This document shows positions 11,578 through 24,089 of a stretch of DNA of 56,213 nucleotides, one piece after another (position 1 is the stretch's first letter; every line of letters begins with the position of its first letter). The DNA is from Saccoglossus kowalevskii (lineage: Eukaryota > Hemichordata > Enteropneusta > Harrimaniidae). The translations under genes were made by a program, and so were the position numbers. The stretch is from NCBI RefSeq assembly GCF_000003605.2, contig NW_003150032.1, positions 1 to 56,213 on the forward strand, read 5' to 3'. The notes beneath the pieces are model-generated. The model was not told the DNA's origin. It saw only the letters and a list, made by a program, of their open reading frames with translations, and did no database searches.

Positions 11578-11775
11578 GACATTTCAATGTGAGTCTTTGC
11601 CTAAGAACCCAATGCAGTGACATTTCAATGTGACTCTTGCCTAAAGAACCCAAATGCAGTGACATTTTCAATGTGACTCCCTGCTAAAGAACCCCATGCA
11701 GTGGCATTTTCAATGTGACTCCTTGCTAAAGAACCCCATGCAGTGGCATTTACAATGTGACTCCTTGCCTGAAGA
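11578..11775 (+). repeat. Indel-rich patch
   Basis: Homopolymer losses cluster here: ACATTTCAATG twice (one T lost), GTGACTCTTGCC, CCTAAGAACC, and CTGCTAAAG or TTGCTAAAG twice. Underneath, the block reads as the AAATG-C-B-B2-D series found at 18.0-18.2 and 32.8-33.0 kb. TTGCCTGAAG (near 11768) and CATCGTGAC (11796) are shared with 32.9 kb and are inherited; the base losses are not shared. Confidence 0.55.
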
Positions 11776-12229
11776 ACCCCATGCAGTGACATTTTCATCG
11801 TGACTCCCTTCCTAAATAACCCAATGCAGTGACATTTTCAATGTGAATCCTTGCCTAAAGAACCCAATGCAGTGACATTTTCAATGTGACTCCTTGCCTA
11901 AAGAACCCAATGCAGTGACATTTTCAATGTGAGTCCTTGCCTAAAGAATCCAATGCAGTGACATATTTAATGTGACTCCTTGCCTAAAGAACCCAATGCA
12001 GTGACATTTTCTATGTGAGTCCTTGCCTAAAGAACCCAATGCTGTGACATTTTTAATGTGACCCCTTGCCTAAAGAACCCCATGCAGTGACATTTTCAAT
12101 GTGAGTCCTTGCCTAAAGAACCCAATGCAGTGACATTTTCAATGTGACTCCTTGCCTAAAGAACCACATGCAGTGACATTTTCAATGTGATTCACTGCCC
12201 AAAGCACCCAATGCAGTGACATTTTCAAT

Positions 12230-13480
12230 GTGACTCCCTTCCTAAAGAACCCAATGCAGTGACATTTTCAATGCGAATCCTTGCCTAAAGAACCCAATGC
12301 AGTGACATTTTCAATGTGACTCCTTGCCTAAAGAACCCAATGCAGTGACATTTTCAATGTGAGTCTTTGCCTAAAGAATCCAATGCAGTGACATATTTAA
12401 TGTGACTCCTTGCCTAAAGAACCCAATGCAGTGACATTTTCAATGTGACTCCTTGCCTAAAGAACCCAATGCAGTGACATTTTCTATGTGAGTCCTTGCC
12501 TAAAGAACCCAATGCTGTGACATTTTTAATGTGACCCCTTGCCTAAAGAACCCCATGCAGTGACATTTTCAATGTGAGTCCTTGCCTAAAGAACCCAATG
12601 CAGAGACATTTTCAATGTGACTCCTTGCCTAAAGAACCCAATGCAGTGACTTTTTCAATGTGAGTCTTTGCCTAAAGAATCCAATGCAGTGACATTTTTA
12701 ATGTGATTCCTTGCCTAAAGAACCCAATGCAGTGACATTTTCAATGTGACTCCTTGCCTAAAGAACCCAGTGCAGTGACATTTTCTATGTGAGTCCTTGC
12801 CCAAAGAATCCAGTGCAGTGACATTTTTAATGTGACTCCTTGCCTAAAGAAACCCATGCAGTGACATTTTTAATGTGACTCCTTGCCTAAAGAACCCAAA
12901 TGCAGTGACATTTTCAATGTGACTCCTTGCCTAATGAACCCAATGCAGTGACATTTTCAATGTGAGTCCTTGCCTAAAGAACCCAATGCAGTGACATTTT
13001 CAATGTGACTCCCTGCCTAAAGAACCCCATGCAGTGGCATTTTCAATGTGACTCCTTGCCTAAACAACCCCATGCAGTGGCATTTTTAATGTGACTCCTT
13101 GCATAATAAACCCAATGCAGTGACATTTTCAATGTGACTCCTTGCCTAAAGAACCCAATGCAGTGACATTTTCAATGTGACTCCCTGCCTAAAGAACCCC
13201 ATGCAGTGGCATTTTCAATGTGACTCCTTGCCTAAAGAACCCCATGCAGTGGCATTTACAATGTGACTCCTTGCCTAAAGAACCCCATGCAGTGACATTT
13301 TCATTGTGACTCCCTTCCTAAATAACCCAATGCAGTGACATTTTCGATGTGAATCCTTGCCTAAAGAACCCAATGCAGTGACATTTTCAATGTGACTCCT
13401 TGCCTAAAGAACCCAATGCAGTGACATTTTCAATGTGAGTCCTTGCCTAAAGAACCCAATGCAGTGACATTTTCATGTGA
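12230..13480 (+). repeat. P module copy 1 (P 12273), left member of a 3,054-bp spaced pair
   Basis: Series: P (ATGCGAATCC), N, F, E, GTGACTTTTTC at 12646, GATTCC, F with CCCAAAGAATCC, AAACCCATG, AAATG, CTAATGAACC, C, B, B, GCATAATAAACC at 13101, C, B, B2, D, TAAATAACC, TTCGATGTG. The next copy lies 3,054 bp downstream, with P (12273/15327), GACTTTTT (12646/15700) and GCATAATAAA (13101/16155) all at that offset. I saw only a few substitutions between the two, such as GCAGAGACATT at about 12601. Homology fades at an indel patch near 13465. Confidence 0.82.
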
Positions 13481-13545
13481 GTCCTTGCCTAAAGAACCCC
13501 ATGCAGTGACATTTTCAATGTGACTCTCTGCCTTAAAGAACCCAA
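13460..13545 (+). repeat. Indel patch at the end of P module copy 1
   Basis: CATTTTCATGTGAG (one A lost) and CTCTCTGCCTTAAAG (a K-like monomer with altered bases) sit where similarity to the 16.5-kb region ends. This is either a recombination junction with a few errors or an assembly join. Downstream the block becomes a K/L and F/E series. Confidence 0.45.
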
Positions 13546-14019
13546 TGCAGTGACATTTTCAATGTGAATCCTTGCCTAAAGAACCCCATGCAGTGACATT
13601 TTCAATGTGACTCCTTGCCTAAAGAACCCAATGCAGTGACATTTTCAATGTGAGTCCTTGCCTAAAGAATCCAATGCAGTGACATTTTTAATGTGACTCC
13701 TTGCCTAAAGAACCCAATGCAGTGACATTTTCAATGTGACTCCTTGCCTAAAGAACCCAATGCAGTGACATTTTCAATGTGAGTCCTTGCCTAAAGAATC
13801 CAATGCAGTGACATTTTTAATGTGACTCCTTGCCTAAAGAACCCAATGCAGTGACATTTTCAATGTGACTCCTTGCCTAAAGAACCCAGTGCAGTGACAT
13901 TTTCTATGTGAGTCCTTGCCCAAAGAATCCAGTGCAGTGACATTTTTAATGTGACTCCTTGCCTAAAGAACCCAATGCAGTGACATTTTTAATGTGACTC
14001 CTTGCCTAAAGAACCCCAT

Positions 14020-14680
14020 GCAGTGACATTTTCTATGTGAGTCCTTGCCTAAAGAACCCAATGCTGTGACATTTTTAATGTGACCCCTTGCCGAAAGAAC
14101 CCCATGCAGTGACATTTTCAATGTGAGTCCTTGCCTAAAGAACCCAATGCAGTGACATTTTCAATGTGAGTCCTTGCCTAAAGAACCCCATGCAGTGACA
14201 TTTTCAATGTGATTCACTGCCCAAAGCACCCAATGCAGTGACATTTTCAATGTGACTCCCTTCCTAAAGAACCCAATGCAGTGACATTTTCAATGTGAGT
14301 CCTTGCCTAAAGAACCGAATGCAGTGACATTTTTAATGTGAGTCCTTGCCTAAAGAACCCCATGCAGTGACATTTTCAATGTTACTCCCTTCCTAAAGAA
14401 CCCAATGCAGTGACATTTTCAATGTGACTCCTTGCCTAAAGAACCCAATGCAGTGACATTTTCAATGTGAATCCTTGCCTAAAGAACCCAATGCAGTGAC
14501 ATTTTCAATGTGAGTCCTTGCCTAAAGAATCCAATGCAGTGACATTGTCAATGTTACTCCCTTCCTAAAGAACCCAGTGCAGTGACATTTTTAATGTGAC
14601 TCCTTGCCTAAAGAACCCCATGCAGTGACATTTTCAATGTGACTCTCTTCCTAAAGAATCCAATGCAGTGACATTTTCAA
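14020..14680 (+). repeat. H-R-M module copy (H about 14210, R 14315)
   Basis: Series F, E with GCCGAAAG, two GAGTCC monomers, H, a CCCTTCC monomer, R (ACCGAATG), T17-GAGTCC, M (GTTACTCCCTTCC), canonical, L, GAGTCC, M again, K. The same order is repeated in 27.4-28.0 and 30.3-35.1 kb. This is an outlying copy about 13 kb from the main cluster. Confidence 0.75.
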
Positions 14681-14689
14681 TGTGAATCC

Positions 14690-15270
14690 TTGCCTAAAGA
14701 ACCCAATGCAGTGACATTTTTAATGTGACTCCTTGCCTAAAGAACCCCATGCAGTGACATTTTCAATGTGACTCCTTGCCTAAAGAACCCCATGCAGTGA
14801 CATTTTTAATGTGAATCCTTGCCTAAAGAACCCCATGCAGTGACATTTTTAATGTGACTCCTTGCCTAAAGAACCCCATGCAGTGACATTTTCAATGTGA
14901 GTCCTTGCCTAAAGAATCCAATGCAGTGACATTTTAAATGTGAGTCCTTGCCTAAAGAACCCAATGCAGTGACATTTTTAATGTGACTCCTTGCCTAAAG
15001 AATCCCATGCAGTGACATTTTTAATGTGACTCCTTGCCTAAAGAACCCCATGCAGTGACATTTTTAATGTGACTCCTTGCCTAAAGAACCCCATGCAGTG
15101 ACATTTTTAATGTGACTCCTTGCCTAAAGAACCCCATGCAGTGACATTTTCAATGTGAGTCCTTGCCTAAAGAATCCAATGCAGTGACATTTTAAATGTG
15201 AGTCCTTGCCTAAAGAACCCAATGCAGTGACATTTTTAATGTGACTCCTTGCCTAAAGAACCCCATGCAG
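14690..15270 (+). repeat. T17-rich, CCCCATG-start block
   Basis: Most monomers start CATGCAG and carry ACATTTTTAATG. The rare variant ACATTTTAAATGTGAG occurs near 14930 and near 15188, about 258 bp apart (six monomers), showing a local six-monomer duplication. The AAATG variant recurs near 23800 and 29395, and similar blocks lie around 40.7-41.0, 44.8-45.0 and 54.7-54.9 kb. Confidence 0.65.
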
Positions 15271-15283
15271 TGACATTTTCATT

Positions 15284-16534
15284 GTGACTCCCTTCCTAAA
15301 GAACCCAATGCAGTGACATTTTCAATGCGAATCCTTGCCTAAAGAACCCAATGCAGTGACATTTTCAATGTGACTCCTTGCCTAAAGAACCCAATGCAGT
15401 GACATTTTCAATGTGAGTCTTTGCCTAAAGAATCCAATGCAGTGACATATTTAATGTGACTCCTTGCCTAAAGAACCCAATGCAGTGACATTTTCAATGT
15501 GACTCCTTGCCTAAAGAACCCAATGCAGTGACATTTTCTATGTGAGTCCTTGCCTAAAGAACCCAATGCTGTGACATTTTTAATGTGACCCCTTGCCTAA
15601 AGAACCCCATGCAGTGACATTTTCAATGTGAGTCCTTGCCTAAAGAACCCAATGCAGTGACATTTTCAATGTGACTCCTTGCCTAAAGAACCCAATGCAG
15701 TGACTTTTTCAATGTGAGTCTTTGCCTAAAGAATCCAATGCAGTGACATTTTTAATATGATTCCTTGCCTAAAGAACCCAATGCAGTGACATTTTCAATG
15801 TGACTCCTTGCCTAAAGAACCCAGTGCAGTGACATTTTCTATGTGAGTCCTTGCCCAAAGAATCCAGTGCAGTGACATTTTTAATGTGACTCCTTGCCTA
15901 AAGAAACCCATGCAGTGACATTTTCAATGTGACTCCTTGCCTAAAGAACCCAAATGCAGTGACATTTTCAATGTGACTCCTTGCCTAATGAACCCAATGC
16001 AGTGACATTTTCAATGTGAGTCCTTGCCTAAAGAACCCAATGCAGTGACATTTTCAATGTGACTCCCTGCCTAAAGAACCCCATGCAGTGGCATTTTCAA
16101 TGTGACTCCTTGCCTAAACAACCCCATGCAGTGGCATTTTTAATGTGACTCCTTGCATAATAAACCCAATGCAGTGACATTTTCAATGTGACTCCTTGCC
16201 TAAAGAACCCAATGCAGTGACATTTTCAATGTGACTCCCTGCCTAAAGAACCCCATGCAGTGGCATTTTCAATGTGACTCCTTGCCTAAAGAACCCCATG
16301 CAGTGGCATTTACAATGTGACTCCTTGCCTAAAGAACCCCATGCAGTGACATTTTCATTGTGACTCCCTTCCTAAATAACCCAATGCAGTGACATTTTCG
16401 ATGTGAATCCTTGCCTAAAGAACCCAATGCAGTGACATTTTCAATGTGACTCCTTGCCTAAAGAACCCAATGCAGTGACATTTTCAATGTGAGTCCTTGC
16501 CTAAAGAACCCAATGCAGTGACATTTTCAATGTG
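15284..16534 (+). repeat. P module copy 2 (P 15327), right member of the 3,054-bp spaced pair
   Basis: Carries the same rare-variant order as the copy at 12.2 kb, 71 monomers plus one base downstream. Differences seen: GCAGTGACATT where copy 1 has GCAGAGACATT, TTTAATATGATTCC where copy 1 has TTTAATGTGATTCC, and a C17 instead of T17 after AAACCCATG. AATAAA is present at 16159-16164. Beyond the TTCGATG monomer it runs into an I-H module that copy 1 lacks. Confidence 0.82.
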
Positions 16535-16549
16535 AGTCCTTGCCTAAAG

Positions 16550-17200
16550 AACCCAGTGCAGTGACATTTTCAATGTGACTTCTTGCCTAAAGAACCCAAT
16601 GCAGTGACATTTTCAATGTGACTTCTTGCCTAAAGAACCCAATGCAGTGACATTTTCAATGTGACTTCTTGCCTAAAGCACCCAATGCAGTGACATTTTC
16701 AATGTGAGGTCCTTGCCTAAAGAACCCCATGCAGTGACATTTTTAATGTGACTCTCTTCCTAAAGAACCCAATGCAGTGACATTTTTAATGTGAATCCTT
16801 GCCTAAAGAACCCAATGCAGTGACATTTTCTATGTGAGTCCTTGCCTAAAGAACCCAATGCTGTGACATTTTTAATGTGACCCCTTGCCTAAAGAATCCC
16901 ATGCAGTGACATTTTCAATGTGAGTCCTTGCCTAAAGAACCCAATGCAGTGACATTTTCAATGTGACTCCTTGCCTAAAGAACCCCATGCAGTGACATTT
17001 TCAATGTGATTCACTGCCCAAAGCACCCAATGCAGAGACATTTTCAATGTGACTCCCTTCCTAAAAAACCCAATGCAGTGACATTTTCAATGTGACTCTC
17101 TTCCTAAAGAATCCAATGCAGTGACATTTTCAATGTGAATCCTTGCCTAAAGAACCCAATGCAGTGACATTTTTAATGTGTCTCCTTGCCTAAAGAACCC
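16550..17200 (+). repeat. I-H module (I 16706, H 17008)
   Basis: I to H is 302 bp. AAGAATCCCATG after E is shared with the 2.6-kb copy. GCAGAGACATT after H is shared with the 2.6-kb and 22.2-kb copies. CTAAAAAACC after H and GTGTCTCC (near 17176) are shared with the 22.2-kb copy. These link three modules in one lineage, with this copy as the intermediate. Confidence 0.8.
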
Positions 17201-17559
17201 CATGCAGTGACATTTTCAATGTGACTCTCTTCCTAAAGAACCCAATGCAGTGACATTTTCAATGTGAATCCTTGCCTAAAGAACCCCATGCAGTGACATT
17301 TTCAATGTGACTCCTTGCCTAAAGAACCCAATGCAGTGACATTTTCAATGTGAGTCCTTGCCTAAAGAACCCAATGCAGTGACATTTTCTATGTGAGTCC
17401 TTGCCCAAGGAATCCAATGCAGTGACATTTTCAATGTGAGTCCTTGCCTAAAAAACCCAATGCAGTGACATTTTCTATGTGAGTCCTTGCCCAAAGAATC
17501 CAGTGCAGTGACATTTTTAATGTGACTCCTTGCCTAAAGAACCCCATGCAGTGACATTT

Positions 17560-18000
17560 TCATTGTTACTCCCTTCCTAAAGAACCCAATGCAGTGACAT
17601 TTTCAATGCGAATCCTTGCCTAAAGAACCCAATGCAGTGACATTTTCAATGTGACTCCTTGCCTAAAGAACCCAATGCAGTGACATTTTCAATGTGAGTC
17701 TTTGCCTAAAGAATCCAATGCAGTGACATATTTAATGTGACTCCTTGCCTAAAGAACCCAATGCAGTGACATTTTCAATGTGACTCCTTGCCTAAAGAAC
17801 CCAATGCAGTGACATTTTCTATGTGAGTCCTTGCCTAAAGAACCCAATGCTGTGACATTTTTAATGTGACCCCTTGCCTAAAGAACCCCATGCAGTGACA
17901 TTTTCAATGTGAGTCCTTGCCTAAAGAACCCAATGCAGTGACATTTTCAATGTGACTCCTTGCCTAAAAAACCCAATGCAGTGACATTTTCAATGTGACT
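17560..18000 (+). repeat. Partial P module (P about 17607)
   Basis: CATTGTTACTCCCTTCC, then P, canonical, GAGTCTTTGCC, N, canonical, F and E in the usual order. The GACTTTTT monomer expected 373 bp after P is absent; the block passes into a CTAAAAAACC and AAATG series instead. A truncated copy. Confidence 0.7.
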
Positions 18001-18190
18001 CCTTGCCTAAAGAACCCAAATGCAGTGACATTTTCAATGTGACTCCCTGCCTAAAGAACCCCATGCAGTGGCATTTTCAATGTGACTCCTTGCCTAAAGA
18101 ACCCCATGCAGTGGCATTTACAATGTGACTCCTTGCCTAAAGAACCCCATGCAGTGACATTTTCATCGTGACTCCCTTCCTAAATAACCC
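18000..18190 (+). repeat. AAATG-C-B-B2-D segment with CATCGTG (18164)
   Basis: The D monomer carries CATCGTGAC instead of CATTGTGAC, creating a CpG. The same CpG-bearing D followed by TAAATAACC occurs at 11796 and 32965, marking three related copies. Unlike the others, this one keeps CCTAAAG rather than CCTGAAG just before it. Confidence 0.7.
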
Positions 18191-18639
18191 AATGCAGTGA
18201 CATTTTCAATGTGAATCCTTGCCTAAAGAACCCAATGCAGTGACATTTTCAATGTGACTCCTTGCCTAAAGAACCCAATGCAGTGACATTTTCAATGTGA
18301 GTCCTTGCCTAAAGAATCCAATGCAGTGACATATTTAATGTGACTCCTTGCCTAAAGAACCCAATGCAGTGACATTTTCAATGTGACTCCTTGCCTAAAG
18401 AACCCAATGCAGTGACATTTTCTATGTGAGTCCTTGCCTAAAGAACCCAATGCTGTGACATTTTTAATGTGACCCCTTGCCTAAAGAACCCCATGCAGTG
18501 ACATTTTCAATGTGAGTCCTTGCCTAAAGAACCCAATGCAGTGACATTTTCAATGTGACTCCTTGCCTAAAGAACCACATGCAGTGACATTTTCAATGTG
18601 ATTCACTGCCCAAAGCACCCAATGCAGTGACATTTTCAA

Positions 18640-19560
18640 TGTGACTCCCTTCCTAAAGAACCCAATGCAGTGACATTTTCAATGCGAATCCTTGCCTAAA
18701 GAACCCAATGCAGTGACATTTTCAATGTGACTCCTTGCCTAAAGAACCCAATGCAGTGACATTTTCAATGTGAGTCTTTGCCTAAAGAATCCAATGCAGT
18801 GACATATTTAATGTGACTCCTTGCCTAAAGAACCCAATGCAGTGACATTTTCAATGTGACTCCTTGCCTAAAGAACCCAATGCAGTGACATTTTCTATGT
18901 GAGTCCTTGCCTAAAGAACCCAATGCTGTGACATTTTTAATGTGACCCCTTGCCTAAAGAACCCCATGCAGTGACATTTTCAATGTGAGTCCTTGCCTAA
19001 AGAACCCAATGCAGTGACATTTTCAATGTGACTCCTTGCCTAAAGAACCCAATGCAGTGACTTTTTCAATGTGAGTCCTTGCCTAAAGAATCCAATGCAG
19101 TGACATTTTTAATGTGATTCCTTGCCTAAAGAACCCAATGCAGTGACATTTTCAATGTGACTCCTTGCCTAAAGAACCCAGTGCAGTGACAATTTCTATG
19201 TGAGTCCTTGCCCAAAGAATCCAGTGCAGTGACATTTTTAATGTGACTCCTTGCCTAAAGAAACCCATGCAGTGACATTTTTAATGTGACTCCTTGCCTA
19301 AACAACCCCATGCAGTGGCATTTTCAATGTGACTCCTTGCCTAAAAAACCCAATGCAGTGACATTTTCAATGTGACTCCTTGCCTAAAGAACCCAATGCA
19401 GTGACATTTTCAATGTGACTCCCTGCCTAAAGAACCCCATGCAGTGGCATTTTCAATGTGACTCCTTGCCTAAAGAACCCCATGCAGTGACATTTTCATT
19501 GTGACTCCCTTCCTAAATAACCCAATGCAGTGACATTTTCGATGTGAATCCTTGCCTAAA
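18640..19560 (+). repeat. P module copy 3 (P 18684, GACTTTTT 19057)
   Basis: The internal P-to-GACTTTTT distance is 373 bp, as in the other four complete copies. It continues through GATTCC, F and AAACCCATG, then skips several monomers directly to B, CTAAAAAACC, C, B, D and TTCGATG. A private change is ACAATTTCTATG near 19190. A GCATAATGAACC monomer near 19941 belongs to a following partial repeat of the same series. Confidence 0.75.
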
Positions 19561-20139
19561 GAACCCAATGCAGTGACATTTTCAATGTGACTCCTTGCCT
19601 AAAGAACCCAATGCAGTGACATTTTCAATGTGACTCCTTGCCTAAAGAACCCAATGCAGTGACATTTTCAATGTGAGTCCTTGCCTAAAGAACCCAATGC
19701 AGTGACATTTTCAATGTGACTCCTTGCCTAAAGAACCCAATGCAGTGACATTTTCAATGTGACTCCTTGCCTAAAGAACCCAATGCAGTGACATTTTCAA
19801 TGTGAGTCCTTGCCTAAAGAACCCAATGCAGTGACATTTTCAATGTGACTCCCTGCCTAAAGAACCCCATGCAGTGGCATTTTCAATGTGACTCCTTGCC
19901 TAAACAACCCCATGCAGTGGCATTTTCAATGTGACTCCTTGCATAATGAACCCAATGCAGTGACATTTTCAATGTGACTCCTTGCCTAAAGAACCTAATG
20001 CAGTGACATTTTCAATGTGACTCCTTGCGTAAAGAACCCCATGCAGTGGCATTTTCAATGTGACTCCTTGCCTAAAGAACCCCATGCAGTGGCATTTACA
20101 ATGTGACTCCTTGCCTAAAGAACCCCATGCAGTGACATT

Positions 20140-20220
20140 TTCATTGTGACTCCCTTCTTAAAGAACCCAATGCAGTGACATTTTTCAATGTGACTCTTGC
20201 CTAAAGAACCCAATGCAGTG
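20140..20220 (+). repeat. Small indel patch
   Basis: CCCTTCTTAAAG, ACATTTTTCAATG (one T gained) and GTGACTCTTGCC (one base lost) occur in neighbouring monomers of a D-containing series. Other D series, for example at 25.1 and 39.55 kb, do not show these length changes. Confidence 0.5.
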
Positions 20221-20799
20221 ACATTTTCAATGTGAGTCCTTGCTTAAAGAATCCAATGCAGTGACATATTTAATGTGACTCCTTGCCTAAAGAACCCAAT
20301 GCAGTGACATTTTCAATGTGACTCCTTGCTTAAAGAACCCAATGCAGTGACATTTTTTATGTGAGTCCTTGCCTAAAGAACCCAATGCTGTGACATTTTT
20401 AATGTGACCCCTTGCCTAAAGAACCCCATGCAGTGACATTTTCAATGTGAGTCCTTGCCTAAAGAACCCAATGCAGTGACATTTTCAATGTGACTCCTTG
20501 CCTAAAGAACCACATGCAGTGACATTTTCAATGTGATTCACTGCCCAAAGCACCCAATGCAGTGACATTTTCAATGTGACTCCCTTCCTAAAGAACCCAA
20601 TGCAGTGACATTTTCAATGTGAGTCCCTGCCTAAAGAACCCAATGCAGTGACATTTTTAATGTGAGTCCTTGCCTAAAGAACCCCATGCAGTGACATTTT
20701 CAATGTTACTCCCTTCCTAAAGAACCCAATGCAGTGACATTTTTAATGTGACTCCTTGCCTAAAGAATCCAATGCAGTGACATTTTCAATGTGAATCCT

Positions 20800-20965
20800 T
20801 GCCTAAAAGAACCCAATGCAGTGACATTTTTAATGTGACTCCTTGCCTAAAAGAACCCAATGCAGTGACATTTTCAATGTGACTCCTTGCCTAAAGAACC
20901 CAATGCAGTGACATTTTCAATGTGACTCTCTTCCTAAAAGAACCCAAATGCAGTGACATTTTCAA
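20800..20965 (+). repeat. Patch of homopolymer gains
   Basis: Here the changes are extra bases: CCTAAAAGAACC three times, CCCAAATGCAG and TTCAAATGTG. The related series at 44.18-44.37 kb and 55.35-55.54 kb has the same monomer order without the gains. That argues for local sequence error rather than a shared variant. Confidence 0.6.
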
Positions 20966-22069
20966 ATGTGAATCCTTGCCTAAAGAACCCAATGCAGTGA
21001 CATTTTCAATGTGACTCCTTGCCTAAAGAACCCAATGCAGTGACATTTTCAATGTGACTCCTTGCCTAAAAAATCCAATGCAGTGACATTTTTAATGTGA
21101 CTCCTTGCCTAAAGAACCCAATGCAGTGACATTTTCAATGTGACTCCTTGCCTAAAGAACCCCATGCAGTGACATTTTCAATGTGACTCCTTGCCTAAAG
21201 AACCCAATGCAGTGACATTTTCAATGTGAGTCCTTGCCTAAAGAATCCAATGCAGTGACATTTTTAATGTGACTCCTTGCCTAAAGAACCCCATGCAGTG
21301 ACATTTTTAATGTGACTCCTTGCCTAAAGAACCCATTGCAGTGACATTTTCAATGTGAGTCCTTGCCTAAAGAACCCAATGCAGTGACATTTTTAATGTG
21401 ACCCCTTGCCTAAAGAACCCCATGCAGTGACATTTTCAATGTGAGTCCTTGCCTAAAGAACCCAATGCAGTGACATTTTCAATGTGACTCCTTGCCTAAA
21501 GAATCCAATGCAGTGACATTTTCAATGTGACTCCTTGCCTAAAGAACCCAATGCAGTGACTTTTCAATGTGAGTCCTTGCCTAAAGAACCCCATGCAGTG
21601 ACATTTTCAATGTGACTTCTTGCCTAAAGAACCCAATGCAGTGACATTTTCAATGTGACTCCTTGCCTAAAGAACCCCATGCAGTGACATTTTCAATGTG
21701 ATTCACTGCCCAAAGCACCCAATGCAGTGACATTTTCAATGTGACTCCCTTCTTAAAGAACCCAATGCAGTGACATTTTCAATGTGACTCCTTGCCTAAA
21801 GAACCCAATGCAGTGACATTTTTAATGTGAGTCCTTGCCTAAAGAACCCCATGCAGTGACATTTTCAATGTTACTCCCTTCCTAAAGAACCCAATGCAGT
21901 GACATTTTCAATGTGACTCCTTGCCTAAAGAACCCAATGCAGTGACATTTTTAATGTGACTCCTTGCCTAAAGAATCCAATGCAGTGAAATTTTCAATGT
22001 GAGTCCTTGCCTAAAGAACCCAATGCGGTGACATTTTCAATGTGAGTCCTTGCCTAAAGAACCCAATGC

Positions 22070-22740
22070 AGTGACATTTTCAATGTGACTTCTTGCCTAA
22101 AGAACCCAATGCAGTGACATTTTCAATGTGACTTCTTGCCTAAAGCACCCAATGCAGTGACATTTTCAATGTGAGGTCCTTGCCTAAAGAACCCCATGCA
22201 GTGACATTTTTAATGTGACTCTCTTCCTAAAGAACCCAATGCAGTGACATTTTTAATGTGAATCCTTGCCTAAAGAACCCAATGCAGTGACATTTTCTAT
22301 GTGAGTCCTTGCCTAAAGAACCCAATGCTGTGACATTTTTAATGTGACCCCTTGCCTAAAGAACCCAATGCAGTGACATTTTCAATGTGACTCCTTGCCT
22401 AAAGAACCCAATGCAGTGACATTTTCAATGTGACTCCTTGCCTAAAGAACCCCATGCAGTGACATTTTCAATGTGATTCACTGCCCAAAGCACCCAATGC
22501 AGAGACATTTTCAATGTGACTCCCTTCCTAAAAAACCCAATGCAGTGACATTTTCAATGTGACTCTCTTCCTAAAGAATCCAATGCAGTGACATTTTCAA
22601 TGTGAATCCTTGCCTAAAGAACCCAATGCAGTGACATTTTTAATGTGTCTCCTTGCCTAAAGAACCCCATGCAGTGACATTTTCAATGTGACTCTCTTCC
22701 TAAAGAACCCAATGCAGTGACATTTTCAATGTGAATCCTT
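22070..22740 (+). repeat. I-H module (I 22173, H 22475)
   Basis: I to H is 302 bp. The J run is two monomers. CTAAAAAACC after H and GTGTCTCC near 22644 tie it to the 16.7-kb module 5,467 bp upstream. The monomer after E starts AATGCAG with GACTCC, unlike the CATGCAG-GAGTCC of most copies. Confidence 0.78.
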
Positions 22741-23214
22741 GCCTAAAGAACCCCATGCAGTGACATTTTCAATGTGACTCCTTGCCTAAAGAACCCAATG
22801 CAGTGACATTTTCAATGTGAGTCCTTGCCTAAAGAACCCAATGCAGTGACATTTTCAATGTGAATCCTTGCCTAAAGAACCCCATGCAGTGACATTTTCA
22901 ATGTGAGTCCTTGCCTAAAGAACCCAATGCAGTGACATTTTCAATGTGAGTCCTTGCCTAAAGAATCCAATGCAGTGACATTTTTAATGTGACTCCTTGC
23001 CTAAAGAACCCAGTGCAGTGACATTTTCTATGTGAGTCCTTGCCCAAAGAATCCAGTGCAGTGACATTTTTAATGTGACTCCTTGCCTAAAGAACCCCAT
23101 GCAGTGACATTTTTAATGTGACTCCTTGCCTAAAGAACCCAATGCAGTGACATTTTCAATGTGAGTCCTTGCCTAAAGAACCCAATGCAGTGACATTTTC
23201 AATGTGAGTCCTTG

Positions 23215-23665
23215 CCTAAAGAACCCAGTGCAGTGACATTTTCAATGTGACTTCTTGCCTAAAGAACCCAATGCAGTGAGATTTTCAATGTGACTTCTTG
23301 CCTAAAGAACCCAATGCAGTGACATTTTCAATGTGACTTCTTGCCTAAAGCACCCAATGCAGTGACATTTTCAATGTGAGGTCCTTGCCTAAAGAACCCC
23401 ATGCAGTGACATTTTTAATGTGACTCTCTTCCTAAAGAACCCAATGCAGTGACATTTTTAATGTGAATCCTTGCCTAAAGAACCCAATGCAGTGACATTT
23501 TCTATGTGAGTCCTTGCCTAAAGAACCCAATGCTGTGACATTTTTAATGTGACCCCTTGCCTAAAGAACCCCATGCAGTGACATTTTCAATGTGAGTCCT
23601 TGCCTAAAGAACCCAATGCAGTGACATTTTCAATGTGACTCCTTGCCTAAAGTACCCCATGCAGT
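23215..23665 (+). repeat. I module without H (I 23378)
   Basis: Matches the 10.1-kb copy, including GTGAGATTTTC (23278) and AAGTACCCC (about 23650), up to the point where H should follow. It then changes to T17 monomers and TTTTAAATG. The switch point is a clear recombination junction between two known module types. Confidence 0.75.
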
Positions 23666-24089
23666 GACATTTTTAATGTGACTCCTTGCCTAAAGAACCC
23701 CATGCAGTGACATTTTTAATGTGACTCCTTGCCTAAAGAACCCCATGCAGTGACATTTTCAATGTGAGTCCTTGCCTAAAGAATCCAATGCAGTGACATT
23801 TTAAATGTGAGTCCTTGCCTAAAGAACCCCATGCAGTGACATTTTTAATGTGACTCCTTGCCTAAAGAACCCCATGCAGTGACATTTTCATTGTGACTCC
23901 CTTCCTAAAGAACCCAATGCAGTGACATTTTCAATGCGAATCCTTGCCTAAAGAATCCAATGCAGTGACATTTTCAATGTGACTCCTTGCCTAAAGAACC
24001 CAATGCAGTGACATTTTCAATGTGAGTCTTTGCCTAAAGAATCCAATGCAGTGACATATTTAATGTGACTCCCTTCCTAAAGAACCCAA

